Of a stretch of DNA of 64,000 nt, positions 43,064-52,492 are shown piece after piece (the first letter of the stretch is position 1; each line of letters begins with the position of its first letter). A program made the translations under genes and the position numbers. The notes beneath the pieces are model-generated. The model saw only the letters and a list, made by a program, of their open reading frames with translations, was not told where the DNA came from and did no database searches. This DNA comes from Vreelandella neptunia (lineage in GTDB: Bacteria; Pseudomonadota; Gammaproteobacteria; Pseudomonadales; Halomonadaceae), in contig NZ_JAKVTW010000019.1 in the NCBI RefSeq assembly GCF_022489065.1, positions 1 through 64,000 on the forward strand. The letters run 5' to 3'.

Positions 43064-43141
43064 TCCCGCGGCCGATCCTCGTCGGCCTCGGGTAGTTTCT
43101 CTGCACCTCAGACTCTTTAGGGGCTGTTGAGTAGTGATCGG

Positions 43142-43528
43142 TTAGTCAAACTGCTTGTGCAGCCAAGCATTAATCGTATCAGACTCGTACATCCACTCTT
43201 CACGCCCGTCATCATGAATAATCTTGAGACAGGGCACTTTGACTTTCCCCCCGCCTTCCAAAAGTGCCTGCTTATGCTCAGGGTCGAGTTGGGCATCGCG
43301 CACCTCGATGTTCAAACCTAGTCGCGCTATCTCTTTGCGAACCTTGATGCAAAACGGGCAAGTACGAAACTGATACAGCGCAAGACGCTGGCATGTCTGG
43401 TCAATATTGGCTTGCTCTTCAGGCGATCGTTCAACTGACTTAGGCGTTGAGAGCTTTTCAGAGATCAGCATAAACGGGGCAAGCACTAAGCGAACGCCGC
43501 GAAAAAAATAGCGGATTAATATGCGCAT
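43142..43528 (-). CDS. Glutaredoxin-domain protein with N-terminal hydrophobic segment
   Basis: A 128-residue protein. The C-terminal part is a glutaredoxin/glutathione-transferase N-terminal-like thioredoxin fold: QRLALYQFRTCPFCIKVRKEIARLGL with the C57-P-F-C60 motif, then KVKVPCLKI (cis-Pro) and MYESDTINAWL (glutathione-binding). The first 25 residues (RYFFRGVRLVLAPFMLI) are hydrophobic and may anchor it to the membrane. The start has AAAGGAG upstream. The role is thiol-disulfide exchange; the partner is unknown. Confidence 0.85.
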   Translation of the reverse strand: MRILIRYFFRGVRLVLAPFMLISEKLSTPKSVERSPEEQANIDQTCQRLALYQFRTCPFCIKVRKEIARLGLNIEVRDAQLDPEHKQALLEGGGKVKVPCLKIIHDDGREEWMYESDTINAWLHKQFD

Positions 43529-43807
43529 CGGAAGGCTCCTTTCGCTGATATTTAGGCTTAGGTCAGCGTGACAAATGGGAAAAAGAGAAATAGCCACCAT
43601 TAGTAAACGGTGGCCGCATCCTGCAACAACTGGAAAGATTTGTCACTTGAAGGGCATTTTTAACCCCAATCATGGCGGTTTAGTGCGATGAGTGGATGAG
43701 CAAATGGAGCCAACATGCTAGTCTAATTGGTCATTTTTACGCCATATTTTGGTTTTTTATTAAACGTCTGTGCGATTAGTTTATTGGCGAATAACGGGGC
43801 GAAAGCC

Positions 43808-45250
43808 ATGCATCTGCATATTATTGGTATCTGCGGCACCTTTATGGGCAGCCTGGCGCTGTTAGCACGTGAGCTGGGTCATCAGGTAAGTGGTTCTGAC
43901 CAGCATGTTTACCCGCCCATGAGTACCCAATTGGTTGATGCGGGCATTACCTTAATGGAAGGCTATCACGCTGACCACCTATCGCCAGAGCCGGATCTGA
44001 GGCCAGATCTTGTGATAGTGGGTAACGCAATGTCACGCGGCAATGAAGAAGTCGAAGCCTTGCTCAACAGCGGTGTGCCGTATACTTCTGGCGCGCAGTG
44101 GTTGGCAGAGCATGTTTTGCCAGGCCGACGCGTCATTGCAGTAGCGGGTACCCATGGAAAGACGACCACGGCGAGCATATTGGCGTGGCTATTGGAGAGC
44201 GGTGGATTAACCCCAGGGTTCTTGATCGGTGGTGTCCCACGTAACTTTGGCGTGTCGGCGCGCTTGGGCGATGCACAGGCACCGTTTGTAGTAGAAGCGG
44301 ATGAGTACGACACGGCGTTCTTCGATAAACGCTCCAAGTTCGTTCACTACCGCCCGGATATTGCAATACTCAATAACCTTGAGTTCGACCACGCGGATAT
44401 ATTCCCCGATTTAGCGGCCATCGAGCGTCAGTTCCATCATTTAGTGCGTACTGTTCCAAGCCAAGGCCAACTACTCGTGGCCGATGAGCAGCCTGCCCTT
44501 GAACGAGTGCTTGCCCAGGGGGTGTGGTCACCGGTCGCCCATTTTGGGGATCAGGCGACTAGTGAATGGCAGTTTACCCTCGAGCGTGCCGATGCCAGCC
44601 GTTTCCAGGTGCTTCATTGTGGTGGCGAAGGTGAGTCAGGCCAGAATAAACATGGCCAGGATGAAGATGGGGTCGTCGAATGGGCTCTCACCGGTGAGCA
44701 TAACGCCCGTAATGCATTGGCAGCATTGGCGGCCGCCAATCTTTGTGGGGTGGATCTGGCGCGTGGTTGCGCAGCGCTTGCGCGCTTTGAAACCCCCAGA
44801 AGGCGGCAGGAAGTGCGCGGTGAAATCAATGGCATTCAGGTCATTGATGATTTTGCTCACCACCCCACGGCGATTGCCGCCACGCTTAAAGGGTTACGCG
44901 CAGCAACAACCAAAGGGCGACTGCTGGCTGTGATTGAGCCGCGCTCCAACACTATGCGCTTAGGCGCGCTACGCGAGCGTCTGGTCGAGAGTGTGGCTGA
45001 CGCTGACGGTGTGTTTTGGTTTCAGCCCGCCGGCCTTGATTGGTCGATGGAAGCGTTAGTGGCCTCCCAGGGGGCGCGTGCTCAGCTGTATGATGACATC
45101 GATAAGCTGGTGACGGCGGTGGTCACGCAAGCCTCACCACTAGACCGTATCGTGGTGATGTCTAACGGTGGTTTTGAGGGCGTGCACGAACGCTTGCTTG
45201 CCGCCTTGACGAATGCCCAAAAAGCCGCCGTCAAAGAGGGGCAAGCGTGA
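43808..45250 (+). CDS. mpl: UDP-N-acetylmuramate:tripeptide ligase Mpl
   Basis: A 480-residue Mur ligase for murein recycling, which joins recovered L-Ala-gamma-D-Glu-meso-DAP to UDP-MurNAc. N-terminal MHLHIIGICGTFMGSLALLARELGHQVSGSDQ is the Rossmann part. The central ATP-binding loop is VAGTHGKTTTAS, with EADEYDTAFFDKRSKFVHYRP. The C-terminal domain has DDFAHHPTAIAATLKGLR and EPRSNTMRLG. The start at 43808 matches the family. It overlaps ubiX by four bases, an arrangement known in pseudomonads. Confidence 0.94.
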   Translation: MHLHIIGICGTFMGSLALLARELGHQVSGSDQHVYPPMSTQLVDAGITLMEGYHADHLSPEPDLRPDLVIVGNAMSRGNEEVEALLNSGVPYTSGAQWLAEHVLPGRRVIAVAGTHGKTTTASILAWLLESGGLTPGFLIGGVPRNFGVSARLGDAQAPFVVEADEYDTAFFDKRSKFVHYRPDIAILNNLEFDHADIFPDLAAIERQFHHLVRTVPSQGQLLVADEQPALERVLAQGVWSPVAHFGDQATSEWQFTLERADASRFQVLHCGGEGESGQNKHGQDEDGVVEWALTGEHNARNALAALAAANLCGVDLARGCAALARFETPRRRQEVRGEINGIQVIDDFAHHPTAIAATLKGLRAATTKGRLLAVIEPRSNTMRLGALRERLVESVADADGVFWFQPAGLDWSMEALVASQGARAQLYDDIDKLVTAVVTQASPLDRIVVMSNGGFEGVHERLLAALTNAQKAAVKEGQA

Positions 45251-45912
45251 CCAATCAGTCTGAAGTGGAATTTAAAAAGCCGATTACCGTCGCACTTACC
45301 GGTGCATCTGGCGCCCAGTACGGATTACGCCTGATTGATGTGTTGGTCGCAGCGGGGCATGAAGTATGGGTGATGATCTCCAAGGCTGCCCACATGGTGA
45401 TTGCCACAGAAACCGATAGTGAGCTGCCAGCACAGCCCAAACGTTTAGTGCAGGCGTTAAGCAAGCGCAGTGGTGCCCAACCGGGGCAAATTCGCTGCTT
45501 CGGCCGCGAGGATTGGATGGCCCCGGTCGCCTCAGGCTCCGGCGCGCCGTCCGCTATGGTGGTCTGCCCGTGCTCAACGGGAACACTTTCAGCGGTTGCT
45601 ACAGGGGCTAGTAATAATCTGATCGAGCGGGCGGCCGATGTCGCGATCAAGGAGCGCCGTACGCTGGTGCTGGTTCCCCGTGAAAGCCCGTTTTCCCCCA
45701 TTCACCTTGAGCACATGCTGACGTTAAGCCGTCTTGGTGTGGTCATTTTGCCAGCGGCGCCGGGGTTTTATCACCGCCCGCAGCACATTGATGACCTGAT
45801 TGACTTTATCGTGGCGCGGATCCTAAACCAGTTGGGGATTGAGCATTCGCTAATGCCGCGCTGGGGCGAAGTAGACAGTACTGACAGTTCCTCATCAGCG
45901 AAGGATGACTGA
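45247..45912 (+). CDS. ubiX: Flavin prenyltransferase UbiX
   Basis: A 221-residue protein that prenylates FMN to make the cofactor for the UbiD decarboxylase of ubiquinone synthesis. Conserved features are ALTGASGAQYGLRLIDVL (N-terminal phosphate loop), EDWMAPVASGSGAPSAMVVCPCSTGTLSAVATGASNNLIERAADVAIKERRTLVLVPRESPFSPIHLEHMLTLSRLGVVILPAAPGFYHRP. It overlaps mpl by four bases and is followed after three bases by the LysE gene, forming one operon. Confidence 0.94.
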   Translation: MTNQSEVEFKKPITVALTGASGAQYGLRLIDVLVAAGHEVWVMISKAAHMVIATETDSELPAQPKRLVQALSKRSGAQPGQIRCFGREDWMAPVASGSGAPSAMVVCPCSTGTLSAVATGASNNLIERAADVAIKERRTLVLVPRESPFSPIHLEHMLTLSRLGVVILPAAPGFYHRPQHIDDLIDFIVARILNQLGIEHSLMPRWGEVDSTDSSSSAKDD

Positions 45913-45915
45913 CCT

Positions 45916-46539
45916 ATGATGTCGTGGGCGACGCTCTCGGTTTTTGTACCAACGTTTCTGTTTGTTTCGCTTACCCCCGGCATGTGTATGACGCTCGCCA
46001 TGGTGCTGGGCATGACCCAAGGCGTTAAGCGAACGCTGTGGATGATGATTGGCGAGTTGATCGGGGTAGGCTTGGTAGCGGCGGCAGCTGGCGCTGGAGT
46101 TGCGGCATTGATGCTTCGTCAACCAGAGCTGTTCGTGTTGTTTAAGTGGGTGGGGGGCGCATATTTAGGCTATTTAGGCGTGATGATGTGGCGTTCACGT
46201 GGGCGGATGGCGATCCCTAGTGAGCTGGATGCTGGCCCCCCGGCCAGTCGGCTACAGCTTGCTATGCAGGGCTTTGTGACCGCAGTGGCAAATCCTAAGG
46301 GATGGACGTTTTTTATGGTGTTGCTACCCCCTTTTCTAGACGGCAGCCGCCCGCTGTCGGGTCAGCTTAGCCTTCTGATTGCGGTCATTTTAACCATCGA
46401 ATTTGCCAGTATGCTGGTATATGCGACCGGCGGTAAAACATTGCGCAATGTGCTCGGCAAGAGCGGTAATGTACGTTTGCTTAACCGTATCGCTGGTACG
46501 TTGATGATTGGTGTGGGCCTTTGGTTAGCGCTTGGCTAA
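45916..46539 (+). CDS. LysE/RhtB-family amino-acid exporter
   Basis: A 207-residue membrane protein with about six helices. The family core is FLFVSLTPGMCMTLAMVLGMTQGVKRTLWMMIGELIG at the N-terminus and KWVGGAYLGYLGVMMWRSR. The second half has a long helix pair (PKGWTFFMVLLPPFLDGSRPLS). The substrate is not predictable. It starts three bases after ubiX, so it is transcribed with mpl-ubiX, although its function is not obviously related. Confidence 0.85.
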   Translation: MMSWATLSVFVPTFLFVSLTPGMCMTLAMVLGMTQGVKRTLWMMIGELIGVGLVAAAAGAGVAALMLRQPELFVLFKWVGGAYLGYLGVMMWRSRGRMAIPSELDAGPPASRLQLAMQGFVTAVANPKGWTFFMVLLPPFLDGSRPLSGQLSLLIAVILTIEFASMLVYATGGKTLRNVLGKSGNVRLLNRIAGTLMIGVGLWLALG

Positions 46540-46556
46540 ACAAGCATCGGTTTGCA

Positions 46557-47954
46557 TCAGACTGGCGGCAGTAGGCTGACGCGGGCGCTGATAAGTACCA
46601 GGGATGAAATGCCGAGTAGCAGCCAAGGACAGGGGCGAAGAGGGGGGCGAGGCTGCTGTTGCCAATGCAGTAGGGTCAGTGCGCAGACCACCAGCCCCAA
46701 CAGCGCTCCTCCCACCAAATCGCTAAACCAGTGAACGCCCACGGCCAATCTTGATAACGCCATCGGCAGTGCAAGTGCAAGGGCTATCCAGTAAGCCCAA
46801 AAGCGTTTCTGGCGCGGGATTTCGGCGGCAATAAATGCCGCCGTTAAACCAAACAGCACCACCGCGGTAGATGTATGTGCGCTTGGGTATGAGAACGACC
46901 CCATTAGATAGTCCGGTGTGTCAGGCCGAGCACGTCCGAAAACGCCTTTCCCAATGATGTTAAGCAGCGCTACGCCTGCAAATGCGCCCGCCCAGTGCAA
47001 TAAGGCATCCCAGCGTTTAACTATTAGTAACCACACCGCCCAGGGTAGCACTAAGGCGATAATGCCGAAGGTGTCGCCTATTCGCGCCAATATATTACCC
47101 ACGGCGTAAGACACATCGCTTTGCAGCCCAGCAAATAGACGATAAATAAATATATCCATATTCAGCGGGCCACTTTCGGCAATGACCATCAGTGTCCAGC
47201 CTGAGAGACTGCCGAGCGCTAAGACCAACAGCAGCAGTGAGGCTAGTGGTACATCTCCTGACTGGCTCATCGCTAGCCAGGGCCTCCTAAGCAATGGCAG
47301 TTTACGCACGCTACCGGCAATGGCCCGGTAAAGTCGCCCATGCCGTGTTGCTTGATGCCGACCCCAGGAGAAAATGACCGCGAGTGTGACCATAATAGCG
47401 GCCAGAATAAGCAGTGCCGCTTCAAGGGCTGGCGGTAGATTTAAATGGTGCTGCCATGTGCGGCCCAATAAGTAGCCGGGCAGAATATAGGCAGGCGCCC
47501 ACAGCGCCGCAGACGTTACGTTGGCCCAAATAAAGGTGCGCGGTGACATCCTCATCATGCCGGCAACCAGCGGGATAATAGGTCTGACAGGGCCAACAAA
47601 GCGGCCGATAAACACCGACCATATGCCGTAGCGTTCAAAGAAGCGTGCACCTCGGCCCAGCCATTCGGGATGCTGTGAAAGAGGCCAGCGCTGAGTTACT
47701 TGCTCACGATGTTTGTAGCCGAGTGAAAAGCTGATTCCGTCACCCAATATAGCGCCTACGAAGGCTGCTCCCATCAGCCACGCCAGTGCAATATCTTGAT
47801 GCCCTGCCAGAGAAGCCACTGAGGTAATTAACACCACCCCTGGCACCAGAAGCCCCACCAGCGCAAGCGATTCCACTAATGAAATTATCAATACTAAACA
47901 CACTAATAGTGGCGGCGATGGTGTTAACGAGTGAAGCATATCGACTAGCGGCAC
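46557..47954 (-). CDS. DedA-PAP2 fusion membrane protein
   Basis: A 465-residue protein joining two lipid-carrier families. Residues 1 to about 205 are DedA/VTT: SLVESLALVGLLVPGVVLITSVASLAG and the signature FIGRFVGPVRPIIPLVAGMMRMSPRTF with conserved Arg and Glu residues. After a basic linker, residues 235-465 are a PAP2 phosphatase: KGVFGRARP, FSYPSAHTS and SRLAVGVHWFSDLVGG, the three catalytic signatures. DedA proteins translocate undecaprenyl phosphate and PAP2 proteins dephosphorylate undecaprenyl pyrophosphate, so the fusion plausibly couples release and flipping. A GTG start with GGAG upstream is used. Confidence 0.88.
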   Translation of the reverse strand: MPLVDMLHSLTPSPPLLVCLVLIISLVESLALVGLLVPGVVLITSVASLAGHQDIALAWLMGAAFVGAILGDGISFSLGYKHREQVTQRWPLSQHPEWLGRGARFFERYGIWSVFIGRFVGPVRPIIPLVAGMMRMSPRTFIWANVTSAALWAPAYILPGYLLGRTWQHHLNLPPALEAALLILAAIMVTLAVIFSWGRHQATRHGRLYRAIAGSVRKLPLLRRPWLAMSQSGDVPLASLLLLVLALGSLSGWTLMVIAESGPLNMDIFIYRLFAGLQSDVSYAVGNILARIGDTFGIIALVLPWAVWLLIVKRWDALLHWAGAFAGVALLNIIGKGVFGRARPDTPDYLMGSFSYPSAHTSTAVVLFGLTAAFIAAEIPRQKRFWAYWIALALALPMALSRLAVGVHWFSDLVGGALLGLVVCALTLLHWQQQPRPPLRPCPWLLLGISSLVLISARVSLLPPV

Positions 47955-47998
47955 ATACTTCTCCGGCGATAAATATAGGGGCTTAGACTAACGAGCGT

Positions 47999-48931
47999 TT
48001 AAAGCTTAGCGAGTGAATTGCCGCGAGCTTCAAGCCGTTTTACATAACGCTCGAAGCTCTCTGCTCGACTGGGCAAGCAGGCCGCTATGCGAGCTTCAAG
48101 CTGGCCAGTTTCAACCAGCACTCGTTGTGAGAGCGCGCGCTGTAAACGCTCTCGCACCAGCAGTGCGCCGCTTTCGCTGGTGTCCGGCAGGACTAGCCAG
48201 AAAGTGGCGTTATCAGCGCGGCCAAGCACATCGTGATCCCGGCAGCGACTATTTACTTCGCTGCACAGTGCACCTAATAAAGCTGTCTGTGCACGATGGC
48301 CAAACTGCTCCTCAGCCATATCCAGTTGCGGTAAATGGAGCACTAACACCACCAACTGCTGATTGAGCATGGCCGCGCGCTGAAACTCACTATTCAAGCG
48401 CTCTTTTAGCGTGTCAATATTGTAGGCATTGCAGTCGCTATCGTTTGGGTCGGTAGCTCGAAGGAGTGCACGACGGCGGGCGTGCTCCCAGCGAGGTAGC
48501 GCCAGGAGGAGGGTTAAAGCGACATAACCAACAATGATCGCAGAGGGTGCAGAAGCGACGGCAGGCAGTAGCCACCACAAGGGACCAATAGCGATATTGA
48601 GAACTAGCGCAGCCCATAACGGTAATAATAAAAAAGCGGCGGTAATGGGCAGGCCTAGCCAAATGGGAGACATCTGGGGGTGATAGTAAAAAGCACCCAA
48701 TACAGCCGAGTAGGTACAACATAGCAACACAAAGCTCGGCAGGTAGCTCTTTAGCCCTTGCCCAATATGCATTAGCAAGGCTGACATCAGCAGCAGAGTC
48801 ATGAAGGTGGGAATAAGCAGGTCGCGATAGTCGCCCATGGCGTATAGCCAAAGAGCGTAGCCTGTCATCAGTGCAATACTGGCGGCATAAGCAAGCGTCA
48901 TTAACCGCTTGGGAATATGGTGCTCAATCAT
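47999..48931 (-). CDS. Membrane protein with degenerate GGDEF domain retaining an I-site
   Basis: A 310-residue protein. The first 150 residues have about six transmembrane helices. Residues 165-310 follow the GGDEF fold (NIDTLKERLNSEFQRAAMLNQQLVVLVLHLPQL, then CRDHDVLGRADNATFWLVLPD), but the GGDEF motif is replaced by ADNAT (239-243), so cyclase activity is lost. R231-D-H-D234, the RxxD inhibitory site, is intact at the correct five-residue distance and might still bind c-di-GMP. It starts four bases inside the upstream paralogue. Confidence 0.8.
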   Translation of the reverse strand: MIEHHIPKRLMTLAYAASIALMTGYALWLYAMGDYRDLLIPTFMTLLLMSALLMHIGQGLKSYLPSFVLLCCTYSAVLGAFYYHPQMSPIWLGLPITAAFLLLPLWAALVLNIAIGPLWWLLPAVASAPSAIIVGYVALTLLLALPRWEHARRRALLRATDPNDSDCNAYNIDTLKERLNSEFQRAAMLNQQLVVLVLHLPQLDMAEEQFGHRAQTALLGALCSEVNSRCRDHDVLGRADNATFWLVLPDTSESGALLVRERLQRALSQRVLVETGQLEARIAACLPSRAESFERYVKRLEARGNSLAKL

Positions 48932-49782
48932 ATCGTCTCCCGCACCCGCTCAGCCGGTAGTTTGTTCATCTCAAACACCGATAGGGAGGTCGGTTCGATA
49001 TCAATTAATTCAATATATTCACTGGTAATGTTGTCGGGTAAATCTGCGAGCAGCAAACTGCGTCGTTGAGCAGCTTCTGTAGGTGAGCGTGCAAGCATCA
49101 GGGTAACCAGTGTGGTACTGCTTAAGCGATATACATTTTCAAAATCATGCGTTAATTCACAAAGTTTTTGAGCAGTGGGCCAAAGTTGATGGCGCTTAAC
49201 GTGCAGAATAAATACTTCCGCATATATGCCCTCGCGCTCACAGCGCGTTTGTTCACGAGCAATGTCGCGCAGTAATTGTTCACCAGCCCAAAGATTGAGA
49301 CCTGGAATCAAGCGTAAGCGTTGGCGAATGGAGCCGTTCATATCGATAAGTTGCTGTGCTCTGGAGAGGGCCAGCAAGCCAAGTATCAGCAGGCAGCAGA
49401 GCAGCAAAATCAAGGCTGGCATATCCAACTGAGGGGCCACCAGAACAGAACTAATCAGTGCCGCACTGAGATTAAAAGCGGCCACCCAATTATTTTGCGG
49501 CAGCATCAGCATTGCAGCCCAGGCCCAAATTAAAATGCCGTGTCGCTCTGGCGCAGCCGCAATTAAAGCGACCAACAGCAGGCCCGGCACAATCTGCCAG
49601 GGTAAGCCTCGGGAGCGGCGGTGGCTGAAATCGAGCATGAAGGCGTTTATAAATAGCCAGCCGACTGATAGCCATAGCACCAGTGCAGCCGCTGGTGGCG
49701 TTGACGGTGTCCAGAGCGCCAACGCCACAGCAGCAGCTAAAAGATTGGCACGTAGCAGTCGTATTTTGTACTTGCTTTGCAT
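48928..49782 (-). CDS. Membrane protein with decayed GGDEF-like domain
   Basis: A 284-residue protein paralogous in layout to the next gene. Residues 10-145 hold about six hydrophobic helices. The C-terminal part (RLRLIPGLNLWAGEQLLRDIAREQTRCEREGIYAEVFILHVKRHQL) keeps the fold pattern. At the motif position it reads DFENVYRLSSTTLVTLML, without GGDEF and without an RxxD site. It can neither make nor, by this route, bind c-di-GMP. It overlaps the downstream gene by four bases, so the two are probably made together and may form a heteromer. Confidence 0.7.
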   Translation of the reverse strand: MQSKYKIRLLRANLLAAAVALALWTPSTPPAAALVLWLSVGWLFINAFMLDFSHRRSRGLPWQIVPGLLLVALIAAAPERHGILIWAWAAMLMLPQNNWVAAFNLSAALISSVLVAPQLDMPALILLLCCLLILGLLALSRAQQLIDMNGSIRQRLRLIPGLNLWAGEQLLRDIAREQTRCEREGIYAEVFILHVKRHQLWPTAQKLCELTHDFENVYRLSSTTLVTLMLARSPTEAAQRRSLLLADLPDNITSEYIELIDIEPTSLSVFEMNKLPAERVRETI

Positions 49783-50050
49783 GGTGACTTACTATTCGTC
49801 CTGAATAACCAGAAAAATCTGAGCAAGTGGGTGAGCGTATGACGACAAACGTACACAACACACATTAGCGCTTTAATCATCCTCAGTATAACGATGAAAT
49901 GGCGTAATATAAGCACAAACGTAAAAATGGCTGTGTGCTTATGTCAGCCAACAGCAGTGAGCTTATGGATTCATAGCCGCTGCACACGTTACCCTGGCAC
50001 TGTTTAGGCCATCATTCACCTTAGCACGCACGATGACGTACGGAGACTGT

Positions 50051-51358
50051 ATGAGCGTTTCAACACCGTTCCAAGAAGAGGCCCATCAGCACCTGTCAGC
50101 CGGAGATGTGCCCGCCTATGTCAAGGTTTTGGGACAAGCAGCACGCCATGCAGCCAGCGAGCTCCGTCGGGCGGATACGGGGCTGAAAAACCGTGCCTTG
50201 ATGGCGATGGCGCAGCGTATGTCAGAAGCGCGTGGTCGCATTCTAGACGCCAATGCTGAGGATTTACAGCGCGGTCGTCAGAACGCATTAGAGAGTGCAC
50301 TGCTGGACCGTTTAGCCCTAAATGATTCGCGTATTGACGCCATGATTGAGGGCTTACACCAAGTGGCGGGGCTGCCAGATCCGGTGGGCGAAATTAGTGA
50401 TATGCGCTATCGTCCCAGCGGTATTCAGGTTGGCAAAATGCGTGTGCCGCTTGGCGTAATCGGCATTATTTACGAGTCGCGTCCTAACGTAACGCTGGAA
50501 GCCGCCAGCCTGTGCCTCAAATCGGGTAACGCCTGTATTTTACGTGGCGGCTCAGAAGCCAGTGAGTCAAATGCGGCCATCAGTGCCTGCATTCAGGCAG
50601 GACTTGCCGATGTCGGCCTTCCTGCGGGAAGCGTTCAGGTGGTAGCGACCACCGACCGTGCGGCCGTGGGGGCAATGATTAGCATGCCTGAGTATGTGGA
50701 TGTCATTATCCCGCGCGGTGGTAAGTCGCTGATCGAGCGTATTACCCGCGATGCGCGCGTACCGGTCATCAAACACCTTGATGGTGTTTGTCATGTTTAT
50801 ATCGATACCACTGCAGACCCTGCCAAAGCCTTAGCCATTGCGGTCAACGCCAAAACCCACCGCTACGGCACCTGTAATACGATGGAAACGTTGCTGGTCG
50901 ATGCGCCCATTGCTGATCTGTTATTGCCTGAGTTGGCCCGGGCCTATGCCGAGCATCAAGTCGAACTTCGCGGTTGCCAGCGCACACGGGCTCTGTTGCC
51001 TCAAGCGGCAGTGGCTGAAGAGTCAGATTGGTATGCCGAGTATTTAGCTCCGGTGCTGGCGATCAAGATGGTTGATGGCGTTGATGAAGCCATCGCCCAT
51101 ATCGAGCTGTACGGCTCACACCACACCGATGCCATTGTCACCCAGGACTACTCACTGGCGCGGCGCTTTATGGCAGAAGTCGACTCCAGCTCCGTCATTG
51201 TCAATGCCTCGACACGTTTTGCGGACGGTTTTGAGTATGGGCTGGGAGCTGAAATTGGTATCTCAACCGACAAACTGCATGCCCGCGGTCCGGTAGGGTT
51301 AGAAGGGTTAACCACCCAAAAATACGTCGTGTTCGGTGATGGTCAGGTGCGTGAGTAA
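50051..51358 (+). CDS. proA: Gamma-glutamyl phosphate reductase
   Basis: A 435-residue dehydrogenase that reduces gamma-glutamyl phosphate to glutamate-5-semialdehyde in proline synthesis. N-terminal [23 protein letters not shown], cofactor-region [42 protein letters not shown], catalytic Cys in [15 protein letters not shown], and the C-terminal [39 protein letters not shown] are all present. The start at 50051 has GGAG upstream. proA heads the operon of the cell-wall locus, nine bases before nadD. Proline supply also serves osmoprotection. Confidence 0.95.
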   Translation: MSVSTPFQEEAHQHLSAGDVPAYVKVLGQAARHAASELRRADTGLKNRALMAMAQRMSEARGRILDANAEDLQRGRQNALESALLDRLALNDSRIDAMIEGLHQVAGLPDPVGEISDMRYRPSGIQVGKMRVPLGVIGIIYESRPNVTLEAASLCLKSGNACILRGGSEASESNAAISACIQAGLADVGLPAGSVQVVATTDRAAVGAMISMPEYVDVIIPRGGKSLIERITRDARVPVIKHLDGVCHVYIDTTADPAKALAIAVNAKTHRYGTCNTMETLLVDAPIADLLLPELARAYAEHQVELRGCQRTRALLPQAAVAEESDWYAEYLAPVLAIKMVDGVDEAIAHIELYGSHHTDAIVTQDYSLARRFMAEVDSSSVIVNASTRFADGFEYGLGAEIGISTDKLHARGPVGLEGLTTQKYVVFGDGQVRE

Positions 51359-51367
51359 GGTGGCGGT

Positions 51368-52027
51368 ATGAGTCAGGTTGTGCAACGTGTTGGTATGTTA
51401 GGCGGCACCTTTGACCCTATTCATTTGGGCCATTTGCGTAGTGCCGTAGAGTTGCATGAAGCGCTGTCGCTTGATCGACTTCACATGATACCCGCGCAAC
51501 AGCCACCATTGCGGGATCAGCCGCTGGTGTCGGCGCAGCAGCGGTTGGCGCTATTACAAGCAGGCATCGGCGATACGCCAGGTCTGGTAGCTGATGATCG
51601 CGAATTGCAACGGGCAGGGCCTTCCTACAGTGCTGATACGCTTGCTGAGCTGCGTGGCGAGTATGGTGAGCAAGCGCGCTTGGTAATGGCTATCGGTTTC
51701 GATGCATTCTTGCGGCTGGCCCAGTGGCACCAGCCGGCACGTTTATTTGAATATGCCCATCTGGTCGTTATTGATCGCCCCGGCTATAGCGATCCACTGC
51801 CAGCGTCATTAAGGGAACTGGTGGCGCATAGAGCAGTCGATAGCGTAGAGACATTAATGCAGCGGCCATGTGGGGGCTATTTGTCACTTCAGCTGCCGTC
51901 GTTAATGGCGATTTCCGCGACCTATATTCGTAAGCGGCTAGAAGCTGGCAAGAGTGTACGCTATCTGGTACCGCCCGCTGTTGAACAGGCTATTACCCAC
52001 CACGGACTTTACCGGCAGTGTGAATAG
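51368..52027 (+). CDS. nadD: Nicotinate-nucleotide adenylyltransferase
   Basis: A 219-residue enzyme converting nicotinate mononucleotide and ATP to deamido-NAD. GMLGGTFDPIHLGHLRSAVEL holds the nucleotidyl-transfer HxGH motif; AIGFDAFLRLAQWHQ and the C-terminal ISATYIRKRLEAGKSVRYLVPPAVEQAI complete the fold. It starts nine bases after proA. In many gammaproteobacteria nadD, rsfS, rlmH, mrdA and mrdB are contiguous, and that order is seen here. Confidence 0.94.
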   Translation: MSQVVQRVGMLGGTFDPIHLGHLRSAVELHEALSLDRLHMIPAQQPPLRDQPLVSAQQRLALLQAGIGDTPGLVADDRELQRAGPSYSADTLAELRGEYGEQARLVMAIGFDAFLRLAQWHQPARLFEYAHLVVIDRPGYSDPLPASLRELVAHRAVDSVETLMQRPCGGYLSLQLPSLMAISATYIRKRLEAGKSVRYLVPPAVEQAITHHGLYRQCE

Positions 52028-52105
52028 CGCTGGCAGTCACCGAATAAGCCGTTACAATGGCCGGCTTTATTGACCGATTACCCCAAGAGGTTGTCTTTAG
52101 GAGTC

Positions 52106-52492
52106 ATGCACATCGATACATTGAAAAATCTAGCGGTTGACGCGCTAGAAGAACTGAAAGCACGCGACATTACGCAGTTGGATGTTGCCAAATTAACCGA
52201 GGTCACCGACCTCATGTTGATTGCCAGCGGTACGTCGACCCGCCATGTTGCCGCTTTGGCGCAAAATGTAGTGGAAAAAGCTAAGGCTGCGGGTCTTGGC
52301 CCTTTAGGCGTAGAAGGTGGTGACAACGCCGATTGGGTGCTGGTTGACCTAGGTGATGTTGTGGTTCACGTCATGATGCCCGAAGCACGTACCCTCTATG
52401 ACTTAGAGCGCTTATGGGCAGATCTACCGAGTGACTCGGGTGCCATTGGTGAGTCGCTTGAGCGCTTTCAAGAGCGAGCCGGCATGTCATGA
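52106..52492 (+). CDS. rsfS: Ribosomal silencing factor RsfS
   Basis: A 128-residue protein that binds L14 of the large subunit and blocks subunit joining. MHIDTLKNLAVDALEELKARDITQLDVAKLTEVTDLMLIASGTSTRHV is the N-terminal half; GVEGGDNADWVLVDLGDVVVHVMMPEARTLYDLERLW is the second. The ATG at 52106 has AGGAG upstream and matches the family N-terminus. Its stop overlaps the rlmH start by four bases. Confidence 0.94.
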   Translation: MHIDTLKNLAVDALEELKARDITQLDVAKLTEVTDLMLIASGTSTRHVAALAQNVVEKAKAAGLGPLGVEGGDNADWVLVDLGDVVVHVMMPEARTLYDLERLWADLPSDSGAIGESLERFQERAGMS

